Source: SZUA-430 sp964547645
GTDB lineage: Bacteria > Pseudomonadota > Alphaproteobacteria > Micropepsales > Micropepsaceae
NCBI GenBank assembly: GCA_964547645.1
Contig: CAZJOM010000011.1
Span: 4,874-68,873, forward strand
Length of the DNA: 64,000 nt
Direction of reading: 5' to 3'
Position numbers and translations under genes: made by a program. Shown here in pieces: positions 35,574-44,025 of this stretch. The notes under the pieces were generated by a model that saw nothing but the letters and a program-made list of their open reading frames with translations, made no database searches and was not told the origin of the DNA. Every line of letters starts with the position of its first letter. Position 1 is the stretch's first letter.

Positions 35574-37835
35574 ATGTCGAAAAAGCGTCCATTTACGGAT
35601 CAAGAAGCCCTTCTTTTTCATAGCCAGCCCAAGCCTGGCAAGCTGGAAATCACGCCTTCAAAACCGATGGCGACACAGCGCGACTTGAGCCTCGCCTATT
35701 CGCCGGGCGTTGCCGTTCCGGTGCGCGCAATCGCCGAAGATCCATCCACAGCTTATGACTACACCGCCAAGGGCAATCTCGTCGCCGTCATCTCGAACGG
35801 CACTGCCATCTTAGGCTTGGGCGATCTGGGCGCACTCGCTTCAAAGCCGGTGATGGAAGGCAAGGCCGTCCTCTTCAAGCGCTTCGCCGACGTCGACTCG
35901 ATCGACCTCGAAGTCGACACGCACGACGTCGATCAATTCATCAATTGCGTCCGCTACCTGGGCCCGACCTTCGGCGGCATCAACCTCGAAGACATCAAAG
36001 CGCCAGACTGCTTCATCATCGAGCAGCGCCTGCGCGAGTTGATGTCGATCCCCGTCTTCCACGACGATCAGCACGGCACGGCGATCATCACCGCCGCGGG
36101 CCTCATCAACGCGCTCTATCTCACCGGCCGCGACATCAAAAAGACGAAGGTCGTCGTCAACGGTGCCGGCGCAGCCGCGATCGCCTGCCTCGAACTCGTC
36201 AAAGCCATGGGCCTGCCGAACGAGAACGCCATCCTCTGCGATACCAAAGGCGTCATCTACAAAGGCCGCACCGAAGGCATGAACCAGTGGAAGTCGGCCC
36301 ACGCCGTCACCACAAAGTCCCGCTCGCTCGCCGAAGCGTTGGTCGGCGCCGACGTCTTGCTGGGCCTCTCCGTCAAAGACGCGGTCACGCAGGACATGGT
36401 GAAGTCGATGGCGGCGAAGCCCATCATCTTCGCCTGTGCAAACCCCGACCCTGAGATCACGCCGGAAGATGTCCAAGCCGTCCGCTCCGACGCGATCGTG
36501 GCGACGGGCCGCTCAGATTACGCGAACCAAGTGAACAACGTCCTGGGCTTCCCCTACATCTTCCGCGGCGCGCTTGACGTGCGGGCCCGCACGATCAACG
36601 ACGAAATGAAGATTGCCGCCGCCCACGCGCTTGCCGAACTCGCGCGTCAGGACGTGCCCGACGAGGTTGCCGCCGCTTATCACACCGCGCGCCCGAAATT
36701 TGGACCGGACTACATCATCCCGGTCCCGTTCGACCCGCGTCTGATCTCCACCGTCCCCGTCGCCGTCGCCAAAGCAGCGATGGCGTCGGGCGTCGCACAA
36801 AAGCCGATCGCCGACCTCGACGCCTACAAGAACCACCTGGCTTCGCGTCTCGATCCCGTCGCCTCGATCGTCCAGCGCGTCGTCGCCCGCGTACGCCTGC
36901 AGCCCAAGCGCGTCGTCTTCGCGGAGGGTGAAGAAGAGGCCGTCATCCGCGCCGCGTTGACCTATCAAAGCTCGGGTCTCGGCAAGGCCATCCTCATCGG
37001 CGATCCCGAACGTATACGCGCCACCGTACGCAGTTCCGGTCTGGAAGAAGTCGGCGATCTCGAAATTCAGTTCCCGCGCCAAAGCCCACGCACACAGGAA
37101 TACGCCGAAACGCTGTTCAAGCGCTGGAGCCGCAAGGGTTCGCTGCTCCGCGATTGCGTCCGCCAAGTCACCTACGACCGCAACATCTACGCCGCGTCCG
37201 TCGTCGCCGCGGGTCATGCCGACGCCATGGTGACCGGCGTGACGCGACACTATTCGGTCGCGCTTGCCGACGTACGCCACGTGCTCGATCCCAAGCCGGG
37301 CGAACGCCTCGTCGGTGTCTCGATCATCTTGGACCGAGGCCGCACGGTCTTCGTGGGCGATACCAACGTTCACGAAATGCCGACGCCGGAAGAATTGGTC
37401 GACATCACGATCCAAACGGCCGCCGTCGCGCGCCGCTTCGGTCACGAACCGCGCGTCGCCCTGCTCGCCTACTCGACATTCGGCCAGCCCTGGGGCGAAC
37501 GCTCGCAGCGCGTCCGCGAAGCTGTCGACCTGCTCGATAGGCGCGGCGTCGATTTCGAATACGACGGCGAAATGAACGCCGACATCGCCCTCGACCCGGA
37601 GCGCATGGCGCTCTATCCGTTCTGCCGCCTGAAAGGCCCAGCGAACGTGCTGATCATGCCGGCGATCCACTCGGCGTCGATCTCCACCACGATGACCGAA
37701 GTCATCGGCGGAGCAACGGTAATCGGCCCGCTGCTCGTCGGCCTCGAAAAGCCCGTTCAGATCGCCCCGTTGGGCGCCACCATGAACGACATCGTCAACA
37801 TGGCAGCCTTGGCCGCCTACAACATTTCAAGCTGA
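35574..37835 (+). CDS. maeB: NADP-dependent malic enzyme, MaeB type
   Basis: 753 residues from ATG 35574. Decarboxylates malate to pyruvate with NADP. Residues ~1-430 form the malic enzyme part (AYSPGVAVP, HDDQHGTAI, VVNGAGAAAIACLEL); the C-terminal ~320 residues are a phosphotransacetylase-like domain (SVALADVRHVL, IGPLLVGLEKPVQI) that regulates activity through acetyl-CoA and does not act as Pta. Supplies pyruvate and NADPH, which fits the PHB genes a few kb away. gloB starts 3 nt after its stop. Confidence 0.96.
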   Translation: MSKKRPFTDQEALLFHSQPKPGKLEITPSKPMATQRDLSLAYSPGVAVPVRAIAEDPSTAYDYTAKGNLVAVISNGTAILGLGDLGALASKPVMEGKAVLFKRFADVDSIDLEVDTHDVDQFINCVRYLGPTFGGINLEDIKAPDCFIIEQRLRELMSIPVFHDDQHGTAIITAAGLINALYLTGRDIKKTKVVVNGAGAAAIACLELVKAMGLPNENAILCDTKGVIYKGRTEGMNQWKSAHAVTTKSRSLAEALVGADVLLGLSVKDAVTQDMVKSMAAKPIIFACANPDPEITPEDVQAVRSDAIVATGRSDYANQVNNVLGFPYIFRGALDVRARTINDEMKIAAAHALAELARQDVPDEVAAAYHTARPKFGPDYIIPVPFDPRLISTVPVAVAKAAMASGVAQKPIADLDAYKNHLASRLDPVASIVQRVVARVRLQPKRVVFAEGEEEAVIRAALTYQSSGLGKAILIGDPERIRATVRSSGLEEVGDLEIQFPRQSPRTQEYAETLFKRWSRKGSLLRDCVRQVTYDRNIYAASVVAAGHADAMVTGVTRHYSVALADVRHVLDPKPGERLVGVSIILDRGRTVFVGDTNVHEMPTPEELVDITIQTAAVARRFGHEPRVALLAYSTFGQPWGERSQRVREAVDLLDRRGVDFEYDGEMNADIALDPERMALYPFCRLKGPANVLIMPAIHSASISTTMTEVIGGATVIGPLLVGLEKPVQIAPLGATMNDIVNMAALAAYNISS

Positions 37836-37838
37836 CCC

Positions 37839-38606
37839 ATGCTCAACATCCATCTCGTCCCTTGCCTCTCCGACAACTACGCGTATCTCGTCCATGACAC
37901 GGCGACGAACCAAGTGGCGGTCGTCGATCCGTCGGAAGCAGCACCCGTCTTCGCCGCGCTGAGCGCGCACAACCTCAAACTGACGCACATCCTGAACACG
38001 CATCACCACTTCGACCACACGGGTGGCAATCTCGAACTGAAGGAAAAGACCGGCGCTAAAGTCGTCGGCCCCCGCGCCGACCGCGAGCGCATTCCCGGCA
38101 TCGACGAAGAAGTCGGCGAAGGCGACACCTGGAACCTCGGCCAGGCCAAAGCGAAAATCTTCGACATCCCGGCCCACACGAAAGGCCACATCGCCTTCTG
38201 GTTCGAAGCCGACAAAGCGGTCTTCACCGGCGACACGATGTTCGCCATGGGCTGCGGCCGCCTGTTCGAAGGCACGCCCGCGCAAATGTGGTCCAGTCTC
38301 TCGAAGCTCGCGGCTCTGCCGCCCGACACGCGTGTCTATTGCGGCCACGAATACACGCTTTCGAACGGCCGCTTCGCAGTGACGCTCGAACCGAACAACG
38401 CCGCGTTGAAGAAGCGCATGGCCGAAGTCGAAAGCCTGCGCGCCGCAGGTAAGCCGACCATCCCCTCGACCATCGGCCTTGAGCGCGAAACGAACCCGTT
38501 CTTGCGCCCGGCAAGCCCGGAACTTCGCAAGTCGATGGCGCTCGAATCCGCGGACACCGTCGAAGTCTTCGCCGAAACCCGCCGCCGCAAAGACGTCTTC
38601 AAGTGA
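37839..38606 (+). CDS. gloB: Hydroxyacylglutathione hydrolase (glyoxalase II)
   Basis: 255 residues, metallo-beta-lactamase fold. The binuclear metal motif THHHFDHTGG (T-H-x-H-x-D-H) is intact, with HTKGHIAFWF, FTGDTMFAMGCGRLFEG and CGHEYT as further ligands and substrate-binding segments. Hydrolyses S-lactoylglutathione to lactate. Lies between maeB and the cupin gene in one transcription unit. Confidence 0.96.
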   Translation: MLNIHLVPCLSDNYAYLVHDTATNQVAVVDPSEAAPVFAALSAHNLKLTHILNTHHHFDHTGGNLELKEKTGAKVVGPRADRERIPGIDEEVGEGDTWNLGQAKAKIFDIPAHTKGHIAFWFEADKAVFTGDTMFAMGCGRLFEGTPAQMWSSLSKLAALPPDTRVYCGHEYTLSNGRFAVTLEPNNAALKKRMAEVESLRAAGKPTIPSTIGLERETNPFLRPASPELRKSMALESADTVEVFAETRRRKDVFK

Positions 38607-39001
38607 CGGCCGACGAAATCATCAAAGCCCTCGATCTCAAACCCCACCCCGAAGGCGGCCACTTCCGCGAGACGTTTCGCGATACAGCCTCGACCGCGAT
38701 CTACTACCTTCTGAAGCAAGGCGAGCGCTCGCACTGGCATCGCGTTGATAAGGCCGAAGCCTGGCACTTCTACGCCGGCGACCCGCTGGAACTCTTACTA
38801 TCGTCCGACGGACGCAACACGCAAACGCACACCCTTGGTCCCGACCTCGCCGCGAACCAGCGCCCGCAACTCATCGTCCCCGCACAGGTCTGGCAAAGCG
38901 CGCGCCCGCTCGGTCACTACACGCTCGTCGGCTGCACGGTAGCGCCAGCCTTCACCTTCGAAGGCTTCGAGATGGCACCACCAAACTGGCGCCCTGCTTA
39001 G
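38603..39001 (+). CDS. Cupin-family protein (DUF985)
   Basis: 132 residues starting with a GTG that overlaps the gloB stop as GTGA. The DUF985 cupin signature LKPHPEGGHFRETFRD, STAIYYLLKQGERSHWHRVDKAEAWHFYAG and PAFTFEGFEMA is clear. The histidines SHWHRVD could hold a metal; proteins of this group are related to sugar-epimerase-like cupins and have no firmly assigned role. Its stop shares 4 nt with that of the convergent gene at 38998. Confidence 0.88.
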   Translation: MTADEIIKALDLKPHPEGGHFRETFRDTASTAIYYLLKQGERSHWHRVDKAEAWHFYAGDPLELLLSSDGRNTQTHTLGPDLAANQRPQLIVPAQVWQSARPLGHYTLVGCTVAPAFTFEGFEMAPPNWRPA

Positions 39002-39726
39002 CGGAAGATCTGCCGAAGCTGCCGCGAGATGGCATGCGACGACGGGCGCCCGGCCAGCCCCTGTTCCACGCTGAACTGCACGATCAACATGTCGCCCTGC
39101 ATCGACGCTGCCGGAAACCGCGACTGTACAAAGCGCACGCGCCGCAAATAGGTCGTTATCCCTGTGCGCCCTGGCCCCGTACGCGACACCTCGAACAACG
39201 CCGTGCCGGCATTGCGGATGGCGTCGAAGAGAATCCCTCGCGCGCCCGGATCCGGGGCAACAGCGTTCCAGTTTGCCTCGAATACGATTTCTTGCCCCGT
39301 CTCCGCGCGCAGCTGCATCATGATCCGCCCGGCGATATCGCGCACCAAAGCGATCGACGGCGGCGATGGGATCAACGGCGGCGCGGCCGCATTCGGCGCC
39401 ACCGGAATGCCGCGCGGGTTCTGCGCCGTGAAAAGCGTAATCCCGCCGAGCCCCGAAATCCGGAGCACCACCTCGCCGTCATCGCGAACCAGCAAGCGGT
39501 CGCCACCGGCCGCCGGCTGCCAGCGCAGCACGAGAATTTCTTCCGACCCGTCGAACTTAAGCTTCGCGAGTTCGCCGGAGCGGTCGAGCACAAACCCGAC
39601 CCGATCGTACTCGGAAATGTAGTGCGCAATCCGCGGCGGCTCGCGGTCATACGCGCGCGAGACCATGGCCCCCGCGCTGGCCAGCACGGCGAAAGCAACG
39701 ATCATCAGGCCTGCGAAAAACCGCAA
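38998..39726 (-). CDS. Membrane-anchored DUF4908-like protein
   Basis: About 242 residues from a TTG at 39726 with GGTGGAG upstream (another TTG at 39798 and a longer frame to 39975 are possible; the longer extension runs over an inverted repeat and looks non-coding). One N-terminal hydrophobic helix (FFAGLMIVAFAVLASAGAMV), then a mostly beta periplasmic region (IAHYISEYDRVGFVLDRSGELAKLKFDGSEEILVL). It resembles alphaproteobacterial DUF4908 proteins. No catalytic motif seen. Confidence 0.7.
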   Translation of the reverse strand: MRFFAGLMIVAFAVLASAGAMVSRAYDREPPRIAHYISEYDRVGFVLDRSGELAKLKFDGSEEILVLRWQPAAGGDRLLVRDDGEVVLRISGLGGITLFTAQNPRGIPVAPNAAAPPLIPSPPSIALVRDIAGRIMMQLRAETGQEIVFEANWNAVAPDPGARGILFDAIRNAGTALFEVSRTGPGRTGITTYLRRVRFVQSRFPAASMQGDMLIVQFSVEQGLAGRPSSHAISRQLRQIFR

Positions 39727-39847
39727 CGCGAATGCTCCACCAACGGAACGACGGGCCGGCCCGGCGTGCCGCCGCCCGCCGAATGCCTCGCCCCGCAATT
39801 CCCATGGAGCCGTGTATTGCCTGTGATGATGGCAACAATGTGGTTCG

Positions 39848-39874
39848 ATTAACGCTTCTGACCCTTGCGTTAAT
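39848..39874. promoter_or_regulatory. Inverted repeat ATTAACGC-N11-GCGTTAAT
   Basis: Two perfect 8-bp arms separated by 11 bp, centred 135 bp before the preferred start of the DUF4908-like gene. The spacing of about two helical turns and the GTTAA half-sites suggest binding by a dimeric regulator. The rest of 39727-40025 holds nothing else I can identify. Confidence 0.45.
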
Positions 39875-40025
39875 AGCAGGTTACGCGCCGCCAATGCCCG
39901 ATTCGAAGAGTGGCGTTTATTGCGCCGCGACTGAGGCATTCTTGCCACCAGCCTGTGCGGCGAGAGCACGAACATTAGGTCGGGACGATGAACGCACGTT
40001 CAGATGTCGATCACGAACTGAACTC

Positions 40026-40056
40026 ACAAAAAAACGGCGCCGTGTAACCGGCGCCG
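40026..40056 (-). terminator. Rho-independent terminator of phaAB
   Basis: On the minus strand the stem CGGCGCCG (8 bp, 40049-40056 with 40035-40042) is followed immediately by TTTTTTTGTG. It lies about 35-60 nt beyond the phaB stop. Confidence 0.9.
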
Positions 40057-40087
40057 CTTGGCAAAACACGTCAGTGCGGCTCCCGCC

Positions 40088-40810
40088 TCAATACATATGC
40101 TGCCCGCCATTGATCGACATCGTCGATCCGGTCACGAAACCGGCGTCGTCGGCGATCAGGAACAACACGCCGCGCGCGATCTCTTCCGCCTTGCCCAAGC
40201 GTCCGACCGGAATCTTCGCAACGATCTTCTCAAGCACGTTTGGCGGCACCGCAGCCACCATGTCGGTGTCGATGTAGCCGGGCGCAATGGCGTTGACCGT
40301 GATGCCTTTCGGCGCGCCTTCTTGCGCAAGCGCCTTCGTGAAGCCGTGAATGCCCGACTTCGCCGCCGCGTAGTTCACCTGTCCGTATTGTCCGGCCTGC
40401 CCGTTGATCGAGCCGATGTTGACGATGCGGCCGAAACCACGGTCGAGCATCCCGTCCCACACCGCCTTGCACATGTTGAAACAGCCGCCGAGATTGGTGT
40501 CCATCACCTCGTCCCACTGCGCCCGCGATTGCTTCTTCAACGTCGCGTCGCGCGTGATCCCGGCATTGTTCACCACGATATCGACCGGCCCAAGCTTCGC
40601 CACCACTTCTGCGACGCCCTTCATGCACGCATCGTAGTTCGCGACGTCCCACTTGAAGACGGCGATTCCCGTCTTGTCCGCGAACGCCTTCGCGCGTTCG
40701 TCGTTGCCGGCATAGTTCGCCGCAACCTTATAGCCCGCCTTCTTCAAGCCCACCGAGATCGCCTCGCCGATCCCGCGCGTGCCGCCTGTGACAACCGCCA
40801 CCCGTGACAT
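40088..40810 (-). CDS. phaB: Acetoacetyl-CoA reductase
   Basis: 240 residues, NADPH-dependent short-chain dehydrogenase making (R)-3-hydroxybutyryl-CoA for PHB. Glycine motif VTGGTRGIGEAIS, NNAG in VNNAGITRD, catalytic Ser in NIGSINGQ, and YAAAKSGIHG (Y-x3-K). The motif GQYGQVNYAAAKSG is typical of PhaB and distinguishes it from FabG. It is 26 nt after phaA, with GGGAGAGAG as ribosome site. Confidence 0.96.
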   Translation of the reverse strand: MSRVAVVTGGTRGIGEAISVGLKKAGYKVAANYAGNDERAKAFADKTGIAVFKWDVANYDACMKGVAEVVAKLGPVDIVVNNAGITRDATLKKQSRAQWDEVMDTNLGGCFNMCKAVWDGMLDRGFGRIVNIGSINGQAGQYGQVNYAAAKSGIHGFTKALAQEGAPKGITVNAIAPGYIDTDMVAAVPPNVLEKIVAKIPVGRLGKAEEIARGVLFLIADDAGFVTGSTMSINGGQHMY

Positions 40811-40836
40811 GTCTCTCTCCCGTTTTTCTTTGTGAT

Positions 40837-42012
40837 CTAACGCTCAACGCACATTGCGATGCCCATACCGCCGCCGATGCACAGCGTGGCCAGGCCCTTC
40901 TTCGCATTCCGCTTCTGCATTTCGTGCAGCAACGTCACCAGCACGCGCCCGCCTGAAGCGCCGATCGGATGCCCGATCGCAATCGCGCCGCCATTGACGT
41001 TCACCTTTGCCGGATCCCAACCCATGTCTTTGTTCACGGCGCAGGCCTGCGCCGCAAACGCTTCGTTTGCCTCGACCAGATCGAGATCGCCAACGCTCCA
41101 ACCGGCCTTCTTCAGGGCCGAACGCGACGCCGGGATGGGCCCGGTACCCATGATCTTTGGATCGACGCCCGCCTGCGCCCAGGACTTGATGACCGCCAGC
41201 GGCTTCAGCCCGCGCTTGTCGGCCTCCTTCACGCTCATCAACACCACCGCCGCCGCACCGTCGTTGATGCCGCTGGCATTTGCCGCGGTGACGGTGCCGC
41301 CGTCCTTCAAAAAGGCAGCCCGCAGATCTTTGATCGACTCATACGTGACGCCGTCGCGAATGTACTCGTCGGTATCGACGATCTTCTCGCCCTTCTTCTC
41401 CTTGATCGTAACGGCCACGATCTCGTCCTTGAACCGCCCCGCCTTGCGCGCGGCTTCCGCCTTGTTCTGCGACGCGACCGCAAAGCGGTCTTGCTGCTCG
41501 CGCGTGATCTGCCATTCCTTGGCGACGTTCTCGGCCGTGTTGCCCATGTGGTAGCCGTTGAACGCGTCCATCAAGCCGTCTTTGATCATCGTATCGACGA
41601 ACTCGAGCCCGCCCATCTTTTGCCCCGCGCGCAGATAAGCGGCGTGCGGCGCCATCGACATAGACTCTTGTCCGCCCGCCACGACGATCGACGAATCGCC
41701 GTTGACGATCGCCTGGAACCCGAGCGCAACCGCGCGCAAGCCCGACCCGCAAAGCTGATTGACGCCCCACGCCGGCACTTCGATCGGAATGCCGGAGTTG
41801 ATCGAGGCCTGCCGCGCCGGGTTCTGCCCCTGCGCCGCGGAGAGAATTTGACCGAGGATCACTTCGCTCACGTCTTTCGCGTCGACCTTCGCGCGCTTGA
41901 GAACTTCTTTGATCGCAACCTTGCCCAACTCGTGCGCGGGCAAGTTCGCAAACGCACCGTTGAAAGAACCAACGGCAGTGCGTGCAGCTGCAACAATGGC
42001 AACATCGGTCAT
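40837..42012 (-). CDS. phaA: Acetyl-CoA acetyltransferase (beta-ketothiolase)
   Basis: 391 residues. Condenses two acetyl-CoA to acetoacetyl-CoA. Active-site Cys in NQLCGSGLRAVALG, His in NVNGGAIAIGHPIGASGGR and the second Cys in TLCIGGGMGIAM. First gene of phaAB, divergent from phaR across a 231-bp spacer with a candidate PhaR operator. The ATG follows AGGAGA. Confidence 0.97.
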   Translation of the reverse strand: MTDVAIVAAARTAVGSFNGAFANLPAHELGKVAIKEVLKRAKVDAKDVSEVILGQILSAAQGQNPARQASINSGIPIEVPAWGVNQLCGSGLRAVALGFQAIVNGDSSIVVAGGQESMSMAPHAAYLRAGQKMGGLEFVDTMIKDGLMDAFNGYHMGNTAENVAKEWQITREQQDRFAVASQNKAEAARKAGRFKDEIVAVTIKEKKGEKIVDTDEYIRDGVTYESIKDLRAAFLKDGGTVTAANASGINDGAAAVVLMSVKEADKRGLKPLAVIKSWAQAGVDPKIMGTGPIPASRSALKKAGWSVGDLDLVEANEAFAAQACAVNKDMGWDPAKVNVNGGAIAIGHPIGASGGRVLVTLLHEMQKRNAKKGLATLCIGGGMGIAMCVER

Positions 42013-42183
42013 GGGGGTTCGTCTCCTGAAAACGAGGGAATGTGGTTTCCTGTTAACGCTGACAATGGCATGCCGAACCGGCCCCGGCCAAGGCAGTTCC
42101 TGGTTTCGTGAGCCGGATTTGAACGGTCTGCAAGGCGGTCCTTAACGCATCTGCGGTAGGAAATGCCCGACAACAGGCGTACA

Positions 42184-42197
42184 ATGCTGCGCAGCAT
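42184..42197. promoter_or_regulatory. Candidate PhaR operator ATGCTGCGCAGCAT
   Basis: A perfect 14-bp palindrome in the phaA/phaR spacer. It contains CTGC and GCAG half-sites; Paracoccus PhaR is reported to bind TGC-rich DNA of the form CTGC-N-GCAG. It lies 47 bp before the phaR ATG, well placed for autorepression and for acting on phaA. Confidence 0.6.
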
Positions 42198-42243
42198 AGA
42201 CGCCACCGCAGCGCAACAATACGGCACTCTGAGGCCTCCACGA

Positions 42244-42852
42244 ATGACCCCGAACAACGCCGAACCCGTCACGATCAAGAAGTACGCGAACCGCCGCCTC
42301 TACAACACGGCGACCTCGAGCTACGTGACGCTCGACCACCTCGCCGACATGGTCAAGCGCGGTCAGGAGTTCAACGTCTACGACGCCAAATCGGGCGAAG
42401 ACATCACCCGCTCGGTGCTGACCCAGATCATCTTCGAGGAAGAGGGCAAAGTGGGCGGCCAACAGCTGCTACCGATCCAGTTCCTGCGCCAGTTGATCCG
42501 CTTCTACGGCGACAGCATGCAAGCCCTAGTGCCCGGATATTTGAACCTCAGCATGGATTCCTTCTCCCGCAATCACGAGCGCATCCGCGATCAAGTGACC
42601 AGCGCCTTCGGCGGCAAGGGGATGCTCAAGGAGTTCGAATCCATCGCTCGCCAGAACATGCAGATGTTCGAGCGCGCGGTGCGCATGTTCACCCCCTTCG
42701 GCGCCCTCATGAAAACCCGCGAGGAAGCGGCGGCCAACGGCACCGAAGACCACACCACGCAGGCGGCCGACGAAGAGATCGCCGAACTGAAAGCCCAGAT
42801 CGACGCCATGCGCCGTCAGATCGACGACCTGGCAAGCCGCAAGCAAGGCTGA
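42244..42852 (+). CDS. phaR: Polyhydroxyalkanoate synthesis repressor PhaR
   Basis: 202 residues from ATG 42244. The N-terminal PHB/PHA accumulation regulator DNA-binding domain is unmistakable (IKKYANRRLYNTATSSYVTLDHLADMVKRGQEFNVYDAKSGEDITRSVLTQIIFEEE), followed by PHB_acc repeats (LPIQFLRQLIRFYGDSMQALVPGYL). It senses PHB and represses phasin and its own gene, controlling carbon flow. Divergent from phaAB. Confidence 0.97.
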   Translation: MTPNNAEPVTIKKYANRRLYNTATSSYVTLDHLADMVKRGQEFNVYDAKSGEDITRSVLTQIIFEEEGKVGGQQLLPIQFLRQLIRFYGDSMQALVPGYLNLSMDSFSRNHERIRDQVTSAFGGKGMLKEFESIARQNMQMFERAVRMFTPFGALMKTREEAAANGTEDHTTQAADEEIAELKAQIDAMRRQIDDLASRKQG

Positions 42853-42855
42853 CCC

Positions 42856-42878
42856 CTGCGTTCCGCAGCGGCTTTTGC
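42856..42878 (+). terminator. Weak hairpin after phaR
   Basis: CTGCG-TTC-CGCAG starts 4 nt after the phaR stop and is followed by CGGCTTTTGC. The stem is only 5 bp, so termination here is tentative. Confidence 0.3.
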
Positions 42879-42945
42879 ACGACCCTTGCCGGAAAGGGCC
42901 GTTTGCCCATATCCATGACCATGCTTGGGTAAGGTGCAAAGAAAG

Positions 42946-43491
42946 ATGCGTTCGCTACTTCGTCAATCAATCGCGTGGGGTGTATGTCTTCTGGCCTTGG
43001 GCTCGCTAACGGCCTCGGCCGCGAACCCGAAAGACCTCGCCCGCATCAAGAACCTGAGCACCTTCTCCGAATGCCTTCGCTGCGATCTGTCGAAGGCGGA
43101 TTTGCGCGATGCCTTTATGCAGCTGGCGGTCCTGATCGACGCCAACCTCTCCGGCGGCAGGTTCGACGGCGCGACGTTCGCCGGCGCGCAGCTGAACAAC
43201 GCAAACATGTCGAACGCGAGCTTCACTTACGTCAACTTCTCAGGCACCCAGCTGCAAGGCGCCGACCTGCGTGGCGCAAACCTCTCGAACGCGTGGGTGA
43301 ACTGGGCCTGGTTCAAGGGTGCGAAGCTCGACGGCGCGAACTTCACCAACACCAAAATGATCGGCGCCCAGTTGCAGGGCGCCGATCTTTCGAAAGTCAT
43401 CGGCCTAACGAGCAAGCAAGTGCAAAACGCTTGCGGCGACTCGCTGACGAAACTCCCGCCCGGCGTGTCGCCGCCCTGGTGCCCGTTCTAA
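42946..43491 (+). CDS. Exported pentapeptide-repeat protein
   Basis: 181 residues from ATG 42946. Signal peptide (WGVCLLALGSLTASAANP), then a Cys pair (CLRCDLS) and about 18 pentapeptide repeats of the A(D/N)LxX form (KADLRDAF, ANLSGGRFDGATFAGAQLNNANMSNASF, ADLRGANLSNAW), expected to fold as a right-handed quadrilateral beta-helix. The C-terminus has another Cys pair that may form a disulfide. Function of such exported repeat proteins is unknown. Confidence 0.85.
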   Translation: MRSLLRQSIAWGVCLLALGSLTASAANPKDLARIKNLSTFSECLRCDLSKADLRDAFMQLAVLIDANLSGGRFDGATFAGAQLNNANMSNASFTYVNFSGTQLQGADLRGANLSNAWVNWAWFKGAKLDGANFTNTKMIGAQLQGADLSKVIGLTSKQVQNACGDSLTKLPPGVSPPWCPF

Positions 43492-43492
43492 C

Positions 43493-43879
43493 TTACTTCT
43501 TGGGCACCATGCAGAACGCGACGAACTTGTTTCCGTCGAGATCGCGGAAGTAGCCGCCGTAGAAACCGCTGTTGGCTTCTGCCGGACGGAACCCCGGCGC
43601 GCCTTCGTCCTTGCCGCCAAGCGCCGTCGCCTTAGCGTGCACCTTCTGAACCTCTTCCGGCGAGGCGACAGCCAGCGCCACCATCGTACCATTGCCGGCA
43701 GTCGCCGCCTTCCCGTCATGCGGCTTGATCACCATGACCTGCGGACCCTTGCCGTTGCTCCAGCCCGTCATCCGCTCGTTGTCCCAGCCGCGCTTTCCGC
43801 CGATTTCGCCGAACACGCCGTCGAAAAACTTGCGCGCCCGCTCGATATCGTTCGTGCCCAACGTCAAATACCCGATCAT
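43493..43879 (-). CDS. VOC-family (glyoxalase/bleomycin resistance-like) protein
   Basis: 128 residues from ATG 43879 with GGGAAA upstream. Vicinal-oxygen-chelate fold: MIGYLTLGTNDIERARKFFDGVFGEIG and the C-terminal YFRDLDGNKFVAFCMVPKK. The substrate is unknown. Its stop lies 1 nt from that of the convergent pentapeptide gene. Confidence 0.88.
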   Translation of the reverse strand: MIGYLTLGTNDIERARKFFDGVFGEIGGKRGWDNERMTGWSNGKGPQVMVIKPHDGKAATAGNGTMVALAVASPEEVQKVHAKATALGGKDEGAPGFRPAEANSGFYGGYFRDLDGNKFVAFCMVPKK

Positions 43880-44025
43880 CACATTTCCCTTTGTTTTGAA
43901 GGCCAATGCCACTTCTTAGCGCTCAAAGCACGCCAAGGACAACGGACTATTTGCGAGCACGCCCCGCGCATTTTCGAGCTAAGCTTGGCCTTCACGCGCA
44001 AAGCCCAACGCCCTAAGCTCACCAA

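Noticed and set aside
36513..37670. Minus-strand frame opposite maeB (385 codons)
   Set aside because: Shadow of maeB with Asp/Arg-rich sequence and no family signature.
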